Part shown: positions 56,944 through 64,000 of the stretch, piece by piece
Layout of the letters: every line of letters starts with the position of its first letter
How positions within the stretch are numbered: position 1 is the first letter of the stretch
Assembly: GCA_023634235.1 (NCBI GenBank)
Contig: JAMKCF010000003.1
Coordinates: 25,566,299-25,630,298 of the forward strand
DNA length: 64,000 bases
Reading direction: 5' to 3'
Origin: Pisaster brevispinus
Lineage: Eukaryota > Echinodermata > Asteroidea > Forcipulatida > Asteriidae
The notes under the pieces: model-generated
The model's input: the letters and a program-made list of their open reading frames with translations, nothing else
Told to the model about the DNA's origin: nothing
The model's database searches: none
Position numbers and translations under genes: made by a program

Positions 56944-57153
56944 CTTAATGAAGTCGACACAGAAAGGGGCTAACTGGTATATGACTGACTTCCCACATCC
57001 AGTGGGTAAGTTTACGAAAGTGTCTCTGCCCTCCAGAAAACTAGATATTGCCTCCAATTGTTGATGTTTCAGAGCAATGGAAACCCCCAGTTTTTGAAGC
57101 CCATGGTCAATGGCACTTCTATATCTTATGCTACTGTCCTCAGAGACCTCCAT
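56944..57153 (-). pseudogene. Isolated first exon of a RecQ-like DNA helicase
   Basis: From ATG 57153 the minus strand encodes about 70 residues with a Q-motif-like LKHQQLEAISSFLEGRD and a Walker A VNLPTGCGKSVIYQLAP. It ends at a good donor (ATTAAG/GTAGGT, 56944). This is the N-terminal lobe of a RecQ-type ATPase. No following exon with the DEAH or later motifs was found at lower coordinates, where the fibrinogen-related exons lie on the other strand. It is probably a fragment of a transposon-borne or dispersed RecQ-like gene copied into this cluster. Confidence 0.65.
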
Positions 57154-57460
57154 TGTCAATGAAGCGCTGTAATGTAGAACCTTTTTGGACTGACCACCGA
57201 GTGTAATCTGTGGTGTTTAACTGTATCGACAGATAAATGTTACGGACGTACACACACACGCAGGTACAGCACTCCTATACGTTAGAGGACACCTATTGTA
57301 CTTTCTGTTGTTCCTGTATTGAAGCAATCCCCATTGGTTTTGCACACAAATGACTAGTGAGGACACCTGAAAACAAAGAACCGACTAGTGAGGACCTATT
57401 GTCCCTATTGTAAAATGTCCTCGGAGGGTTGGCAATACAAACACACACACACACACACAC

Positions 57461-58195
57461 AAGTGTGTAAACACCTCCAATCGGGGACCTCCTATTGTCC
57501 CTCTTTTGTTTGGACTTTAACTTTTTGGCAACAGCTCCCATTGGTTTTGTACACAATTTCCAACTGGGGACCTTAACCCAACCGGGGACCCTATTGTCCT
57601 CTTTTGTTATAGGTCCCCGGTTTGAATGTGAAAACAAACTCACACACACACAAGTGTGTAAACACCTCCAATCGGGGACCTCCTATTGTCCCTCTTTTGT
57701 TTGGACTTTAACTTTTTGGCAACAGCTCCCATTGGTTTTGTACACAATTTCCAACTGGGGACCTTTACCCAACCGGGGACCCTATTGTCCTCTTTTGTTA
57801 TAGGTCCCCGGTTTGAATGTGAAAACAAACTCACACACACACAACCTTACGGATCCGGTTTGTGGGGTACTGCTATTGTTGTTCTATTGTTCCCTTTTCT
57901 AAAGAATTCCCTTGTGGGGCCCTATTGTTCCTATTGAAATTGCCTTGTGGGGTCCATTGTTCCATTGTTAAAAGTACCCCGTAAGTTGGCAAGTGTAAGG
58001 GCACAAGTGTGTAAACACCTCCAATCGGGGACCTCCTATTGTCCCTCTTTTGTTTGGACTCTAACTTTTTGGCAACAGCTCCCATTGGTTTTGTACACAA
58101 TTTCTAACTGGGGACCTTTACCCAACCGGGGACCCTATTGTCCTCTTTTGTTATAGGTCCCCGGTTTGAATGTGAAAACAAACTCACACACACAC
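57461..58195 (+). repeat. Tandem repeat of about 190 bp plus CA-type microsatellite
   Basis: Units beginning AAGTGTGTAAACACCTCC start at 57461, 57652 and 58005. The first two are adjacent (191 bp) and nearly identical, ending in (CA)n. A different 160-bp block separates the second and third. Units contain CTCCTATTGTCCCTCTTTTG and AACCGGGGACCCTATTGTCC. Shorter related pieces lie at 57290-57420. Confidence 0.85.
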
Positions 58196-59356
58196 GGCAG
58201 CCAAACTCAGTGATGCCATACGCTGCAAGATGCCATACGCTGCAAGATGTAAGATGAGTATTCATGTTTTCACGATTCTTAACCAATCAACCTGCTCCGT
58301 CCAATTTTGGTAGCAAGTCCAATTGCACGTGTACAAAGCTGGGTACAAGTTATTCAAGACGGTAATTGCGACTGACTCACTCACAATATTGGGATCGAGG
58401 ATGTGTGTATCGTCCCCGCAACTACACCGCACAACAATTACCGACTTGATTTCAAGACTAGAGCTGACGGACCTGCCACGCGCTACCTACGACCGTTGCA
58501 TGAATGTATAATCGCACTGTGACTGTTGCATGAACGGCAGGATGTGTGTTTGGCAATAGGCAGCGCTGGCAGACAAATAGACACTGACTAACGACTTGTC
58601 ATCAAGTCTAACTCCAGAACAGAAACCTGTGGCCGGAAGAGGATCTGCCCAGCCCCTGCAGTATTTAACAATTCATAGTTAGACGCACAGTATGCAAAAT
58701 TGAGTCAATCAATCTGATAATATTAATACCAAGTGGATTAGTTTTGAATATTGATGATTGAAGTTTTGATGAATAAATAAGCATAATTCTCCTGCTGAAA
58801 TTAAAAGAAACGTTTCAACGACTAGTTTTATATAGCTGTTTTGAGAGCTATGAGAAATAATTAATGTAGACTTCTCAATCCTTCCCTGGGCTTTCAATGA
58901 TTAACTTCAAGATTATGCCCCTTAGTTTCCATAATCATTAGACTCCTTAGGCCAATGCTCTCCCGTAGACAGTAATCATCCAATCCAGTCTCCCCCAGTC
59001 CCCACCCCAACTCCCAATCAGAGCTTGTAGATCAACTAATTCCCGGGTCCCCTATACCCCAACAAACACCCTAATCAACCCATTCAAATCGTAGTTTGAG
59101 ACGTCGTCAATTAAGTTACGGGGGTGCACCACACTAAATAGGCCAAAATTCATGCGCCAAACTGATTATCATAAAGTAGGCCCTGGAAATCCGTCGAATA
59201 ATAACGTTATGGGGGGTCATGCAACTGATAAATTGTGTAAATATGACAAACCACCACAATCTGGGGAATTTCTGTTCTTCAACTTTTGAGGAGATTTATA
59301 AAGTAAGTTTAAAAGTTGGTCCTTGGGAAGTGGCAAGTGGCGACAGGCAGCAATTG
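58196..59356. other. Intergenic, nothing recognised
   Basis: A short direct repeat (GATGCCATACGCTGCAA twice near 58215-58250) is the only structure I can point to. No fibrinogen-type exon is visible on the plus strand here. Confidence 0.35.
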
Positions 59357-59605
59357 TGGAGTGAGTCGTATTTTCATCTCTGAGGTTTTAAGTGAGTAAT
59401 AATGCCCCTTCCAGTGACCCCAAATGGCTCCCCGCCACCTTCAGTCGTGATCCCATTAAGATACGCCCCGTTAAGATTACAATGTTGGCAGTCTCTCTGT
59501 ACCACCAGGCGCCGTGGAATGACTGGGCACAGTTCCGGTCCGATACATCGTTGTCTCGGTCTTTAGTAGAGAACTGATGGCTATTGTGGTACCTCAGCGA
59601 GTCGC
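59357..59605 (-). pseudogene. Frameshifted, inverted C-terminal exon of a fibrinogen-related gene
   Basis: On the minus strand an acceptor TTTGTCACAG at 59606 precedes an exon in the phase needed to follow exon 3 of the neighbouring genes. It reads [20 protein letters not shown] (calcium site) and then [13 protein letters not shown]. Next comes an apparent 2-base gain in an AGAGAG run (near 59495), which breaks the frame. A second frame carries [20 protein letters not shown], and a third frame carries [16 protein letters not shown] after another indel near 59415. All parts of a normal C-terminal fibrinogen exon are present but in three frames. It is opposite in strand to the genes on both sides. 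Confidence 0.85.
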
Positions 59606-59836
59606 CTGTGACAAAGAAAGATGCTTTAATTTTACAGGATGCAAGAGAAACGATTTTATTAGTATTACTATTATTTTTTTTTAGATGAAGCTAATTCTAG
59701 GTTTTGAGGAGTACTTTTTCTTTAATTTTGAATGTAATAACATGGAAACATGTATGGGTTTAATTAATTGTCTCCGCATTTAGTGACCTATGAGTATGTG
59801 AGTCTGAGTATGAAACGTTTGTTCTTTCTTTTGTTA
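59606..59836. other. AT-rich spacer
   Basis: No upstream fibrinogen-type exon is visible on the minus strand directly above the inverted exon. Confidence 0.3.
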
Positions 59837-60030
59837 GAGGTAGGGTCATTTGGATTGGTTAATACTCCTAAAACTGAAGCCCATATAAACTGACTTTGTA
59901 AGAAACACTGCAGCTGTTGATAGTAATAACTACTTTGAGAAAGGATTCCTTTCTACGGTGGAAATTACAATTTATGCTGTTTTTCTCAGCAAGTAGACAC
60001 TGTATTAAACTGAAACTTTTACATATCAAA
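59837..60030 (+). mobile_element. MITE, family A, truncated copy
   Basis: GAGGTAGGGTCATTTGGATTGG follows TTA at 59835, and interior blocks ACTTTGAGAAAGGATTCC and CTCAGCAAGTAGACACTG match the family. The other terminus is absent. Confidence 0.65.
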
Positions 60031-60312
60031 AATCTCAAAATATGAACTGTATTTTGTAATGACACGAATAAATGGATATTGTGTCTGTTTATCCAAAGCA
60101 AGATTAAGTGTGTAAGAGCTGTGGGATGGTTGATCTCCCATGAGACTCTACGGTACTGTCAGACGAGAATTGGTTTGGAATTGGGCCAGATCTGGGTTTA
60201 TAGTTCTAATACGTAAACATTGTTAATAACAATCAACAATTGGAATTGCTTGAGTACAGTATTTTGGTCAACTCGGATGTGGGTTCAACATGGATAGCTA
60301 TTCACCATGCAT

Positions 60313-61148
60313 TGTTACGTTCACACATCCAATCACTAAGCAGGGAACAAAATACAAACAACAATATATTCTGACCGGGCAGTGACCTCCCTGTATTCCA
60401 GAATCTTCTAAAGCTGCTCAGATGTTTATACGTCTATTTTTAGGAAATTATGTAATGTATAAGAATATGCTAGAAGAGTGTATTTTAGGAAAATGATGTA
60501 ATGTAAAGAAGTTTGTAGAAATAAGAAATTTGTGGAAGACCTGAGACACTATAAATACGGGTTGTGAGGGACTTGCAGGTCTAAGGAAGCATAGACGGAT
60601 AGAAACCCGGCCGTATGCAACCCAGAGAGATTTTGGAGGCTACAAGTGAAGTGCAGAGCTGAATTGTGTTCCGGAAGAGACAGTTTGTTAACTGAATCTG
60701 CAGTTCCAGTTTTGGGGTCATCGATTCCCGTATTTGCGACGGTCATCACGCCTTCGCCGTTTCGTCTCGAGCCCGGTCATTCAAGTTGGAGGTGATCTTC
60801 GCCCCAGTTGCTGCTCATGTTTGCACCGACAAGGACTGAACTGTGTTCACCAGTTTTGGAGTCCACCATTCTTCGTGGTAGTGCCTGCCAAGCTCTCGCC
60901 CGTAAGATCTTCTTATTAATATAAGATCTTTTCTTGATTGTTTAATCTCAGCATTGTAAACTGATATTAGTCAGCATGTATTGTTATCATCATCTTTGAC
61001 GAGTTAAGCGTAACATTGTATTAAAACACAATTGTTTATGTTCTTTAAATCAGTGTGATCTTGTTTGATTCTTTGTCACGTCTGGGAAAAGTCAAACTTT
61101 TGGATAGCCAACATTTCCGGATAGTTTGGGGATTTTCAGATCGTAACA
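60313..61148 (+). mobile_element. Solo LTR of a retrotransposon
   Basis: The 836-bp block starts TGTTACG and ends CGTAACA, with TATAAATA at 60550 and a possible AT-rich poly(A) region near 61020. No gag, pol or second LTR adjoins it. The flanking bases (GCAT and AAAT) do not form an obvious target duplication, so it may be old or the product of recombination between two copies. Orientation is taken from the TATA box. Confidence 0.7.
60550..60557 (+). promoter_or_regulatory. TATA box of the solo LTR
   Basis: TATAAATA followed by a GC-richer stretch (CGGGTTGTGAGGG), the usual layout of an LTR core promoter. Confidence 0.55.
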
Positions 61149-61329
61149 AAATAAGAGGTTGATGACTCTGCATTATACCCACCAGGGTGATGCATCACTA
61201 ATCCTTGAATAGGTATTCAATTATGTTCTTTGGTTAATGTCGTGCTAATCAAGACCACTTCATACTGATTGGCAACGGTGCAAGTAAGCTGATTTCATAA
61301 AGCGCTTAAAATTTATATTGAAAACAAAC

Positions 61330-61545
61330 ATAACTTACATATTAACCAACAAACAAACACCCCACCCACCAAACAAACAAACACAAACACACATACAAGC
61401 AAACAAACAAACAAACAAACAGACAGACAGACGGCTAAACAAACAAACAAACAAACAAGCAAAACTAGCAACGATACACCCCACCAAACAAACAAATATA
61501 TACCCAAACAAACAAACAAACAAACAACAACAACAACAACACTAG
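61330..61545 (+). repeat. AAAC-type compound microsatellite
   Basis: Runs of AAAC, with CAGA and AAC variants, broken by short non-repeat pieces. The long open frames on both strands are a consequence of the repeat. Confidence 0.9.
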
Positions 61546-61548
61546 TTT

Positions 61549-62630
61549 CGATTGCAAGCTGAGTGAATAGCAAGTTAATTTCAGAACCAATCCCATCGAG
61601 AAATATGTGTGATAAAAACACTGTTACATTGAATAACACAGATGCATAGTTATAATGACCCTTTTAAAAAACCACCGTTTCTTTATTTTGATTTCAGAAA
61701 TCGAAACAGACTGAAATTGAAATACAATTGTTGTGTGTGTCCCCTGTAGACTCACGCAATGATGGCCCTAGATGTTTTCCCTTAAACCGGATACGACCAT
61801 TCTACGGCTACATCCCTCTTGGCCAGATAGGAAGCAACTTGAAGGCAAACATAAATAAATGAATGTGATGACATTAGTTCATATCCAGTTAGTATTAACG
61901 AGTGACCTTAAACATGAAATTTAACTCTTGGTAATTAACTTGATGTATCAACCGCAGACGTTTTAATCTAGAAACCTAAATTTAGTGACCAATATCAAAG
62001 CATGAAGGAAGGGAAACTTCACTGCCTTCTTCTCTTGAGGCTTCCTTCCCTATCAGTCTCAACAGTGCACTGTGGCAAACATTAATGTGGTCAAAATAAC
62101 ACGAGTCAGAGGTAATAAATCAACGCTATGATCGGTATCCTATGATCGTCTGCAGTAAGTCATGTTGACCAAGTATACAAAGCGTAGAATACAATAACAT
62201 TGTGTTTTTGGTTATTGATTTAATTCTGCTCATAAATAACTTTCGGTGTTTAGCAAGTTTTGTGCTTAACAATTTGTAAACTGATGCACTAGACGTGATA
62301 GGACGACTCTTCTTGCAACAGTAATTTTTATTTCAGATAAACGGAGTGTATTTTTTTTGCTGGAAAACAACAAGTAAGGCCAATTTCGTTTTACGCTGCT
62401 TGGTATGGTTTGAATTTCAAAGCGCACAGAAGAAACATGAGAAGTGTATTGAACACAGATGTGATTTTTTTGTGCTAATATTATAGTAGTACTCATCCTT
62501 TGACGACACTCTCCCTAAACAATAAATCAGCTTCGTTTCCGTTTCTAGGGATTTACCCTTAAATCCAGGTCAGCACGGCAGCTCAATATAGGAAGATTGC
62601 ACATAACCTTCAACCGTATAGACCGTTTCC
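61549..62630. other. Upstream region of fibrinogen-related gene 2
   Basis: No exon or complete repeat seen. It should include the promoter of the gene starting at 62701. Confidence 0.35.
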
Positions 62631-62636
62631 CACAAG

Positions 62637-62646
62637 TATATATTGG
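62637..62646 (+). promoter_or_regulatory. Possible TATA element of fibrinogen-related gene 2
   Basis: TATATATTGG lies 55-64 bases before the ATG, a distance that would give a short leader. Weak evidence by itself. Confidence 0.35.
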
Positions 62647-62700
62647 TTTTACAAACAGGCTCTTCCTCATTTCCCTGTCTACTGCTGACTTTTGAGCACG

Positions 62701-64000
62701 ATGGGGCGGTTTATCCGTTCACTCTGGATCGTTCTGATCGTTCAGTCTCAAGCTGAACTACACGTTGCATCCTCAGCCAATCAGAAAACGTTTTCCTATG
62801 AGCTAGATACTAGTAGTAAGATAGATGAGTTGAAGAGTATTGTATCAAACTACCTAGAAATGGTTAACACTGAACTAAGAAACACAAGACATCAGGTGGA
62901 AGAGCTGAAAGATGCAATGACTGATAATCAAGAAGCGGTTTCCTCTGAGCTAGAGGACACAAGACGTAAGATGAGTGAGTTGCAGATTGCAGTCTCTAGC
63001 AACCAAGAAACGGTTTCCTCTGAGCTAGAAGACACTAGACGTAAGGTGGACGAGTGGCAGGCTGCAGTTTCTGGTAATCAAGAAACGGTTTTCTCTGAGT
63101 TTGAAGATGCACGAAGTAAGATGGATGAGTTGCAGGTTGCAGTTTCGAGCAACCAAGAAATTGTTACTTCTGAACTAAGAAACACCTTCGATCAATTGAC
63201 AGACACAAGACGTCAAATGGGAGTCATGGGGCGTCAGGTGGGCGAGATCCAGGAGTCATTATCTGATACAGTTAAACTCCTCAATGGTAGGTAGAATGTT
63301 TTTGCAAACGTGGTCAGATGTGCTGGAACACGAGCAAACGATAAAGTACCATAGTGCATACAAAAATGATTAAGGCTTAACTTTCATAGAAATAAACTGA
63401 ACAAAACCAAGGATCACTGTATATTTTATTTCAAATGTTGCGCAATGATCATAAATATTACATCTTGATTACTATATTGTATGGTGCCGTTTTATTCATA
63501 AAACCTATACAAAAAAGGTTTTTTTTAAAGACCATTTTCCTTAAATTGTCAAAAATGTCTTTGTTTTCTATAATGAAATCATGATCTCTATTGCATACAA
63601 AGGCGGTTTACTGATCCAGCGCCAACCTAAAGATTGTTCCGACATTCACGCAAGGGGTGTGACACGCAGTGGTGTGTACACGGCCAAACCGCTGGATTCC
63701 GGTGAGCCGTTCTTGGTGTACTGTGACATGGAGACAGACGGCGGAGGCTGGACGGTAAGATAAATACATTATTTGAACAAAGGAAAGGTGAAAGGAATGC
63801 TCACTATTTGATGGTGTAAAGTATTTACGTAAAGACAAAGCCATTCAAGTGTACGTGTTCTTTGCCAGGTTTTCCAGCGGCGCAAGGACGGCAGTGTGGA
63901 TTTCTACTTGGACTTTGCCAACTACAGCCGGGGCTTTGGGGATCTAGAGGGAGAGTTTTGGCTCGGAAATGACAACTTGCACCGTCTGACCGCTCAGGGC
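62701..64000 (+). CDS. Secreted fibrinogen-related protein 2 with coiled-coil stalk (3' end beyond window)
   Basis: Exons 62701-63286, 63603-63754 and 63869 to beyond 64000 join in frame with the same phases as gene 1. Exon 1 gives a signal peptide ([17 protein letters not shown]), then a coiled coil with four perfect-length 25-residue repeats ([20 protein letters not shown] type). The stalk probably trimerises the protein. Exon 2 starts the fibrinogen domain ([38 protein letters not shown]). Exon 3 ([19 protein letters not shown]...) is nearly identical to exon 3 of gene 1. The protein is expected to be secreted and multimeric and to act as a recognition lectin, like ficolins or echinoderm fibrinogen-related proteins. 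The calcium-binding end is outside the window. Confidence 0.9.
62872..63171 (+). repeat. Four 75-bp tandem repeats in exon 1 of fibrinogen-related gene 2
   Basis: GAACTAAGAAACACAAGAC-type starts recur exactly every 75 bp (62872, 62947, 63022, 63097). Each encodes 25 residues, which equals one 11-residue plus two 7-residue coiled-coil periods, so the hydrophobic stripe is kept across units. Copy number could vary without shifting frame. Confidence 0.88.

Noticed and set aside
57293..57840. Repeated ORFs with FGPRFECEN-like peptides
   Set aside because: They are translations of the 190-bp tandem repeat on either strand.
61313..61639. 108-codon minus-strand ORF rich in Val, Cys, Leu and Phe
   Set aside because: It is the translation of the AAAC microsatellite, not a membrane protein.

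Overview
This is a stretch of animal nuclear DNA: intron-rich genes with canonical GT/AG splice sites, long introns, and very many repeats. The gene content (a TANGO2 orthologue, a long FSIP2-like sperm-flagellum gene, secreted fibrinogen-domain genes), the tRNA-Leu-type SINE ending in (TTA)n, and the many small inverted-repeat elements fit a marine deuterostome invertebrate. An echinoderm, most likely a sea star, is my guess; the species cannot be fixed by eye.

Layout. 1-4122 (minus): the 5' half of a Ty3/gypsy-type LTR retrotransposon, with LTR, tRNA-Leu primer site, a small membrane-protein ORF in the leader, gag with a zinc knuckle, and the start of pol reached through an apparent -1 frameshift signal. 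4.1-15.4 kb: gene-poor, with MITEs, SINE and LINE ends, Penelope-like termini and a 2-kb minisatellite of 63-bp units. 15.75-23.2 kb (minus): six exons of TANGO2; the last exon was not found. 24.3-28.3 kb: a SINE split by a 3.6-kb foldback transposon with arms of about 1.1 kb and a TTAA target duplication. 28.3-34.4 kb: repeats only.

34.4-53.5 kb (plus): a 16-exon gene, assembled here in frame from ATG to stop (about 2379 residues), whose N-terminus matches FSIP2 (fibrous sheath interacting protein 2). Its largest exon encodes a tandem array of amphipathic helices that fit the pattern of protein kinase A anchoring helices. 54.9-64.0 kb (plus): two genes for secreted fibrinogen-related proteins. 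The first has three exons, and its C-terminal domain exon is not found downstream. A frameshifted exon of that type lies inverted 2.9 kb away. An isolated RecQ-like helicase exon, tandem repeats and a solo LTR lie between the two genes. The second gene runs off the window end.

The genes do not form a pathway. TANGO2 is a housekeeping gene of heme/lipid handling, FSIP2-like is a structural and signalling scaffold of sperm, and the fibrinogen-related genes are probable innate-immune lectins in an actively rearranging cluster. Transposon activity, including nested insertions, explains most of the remaining sequence.
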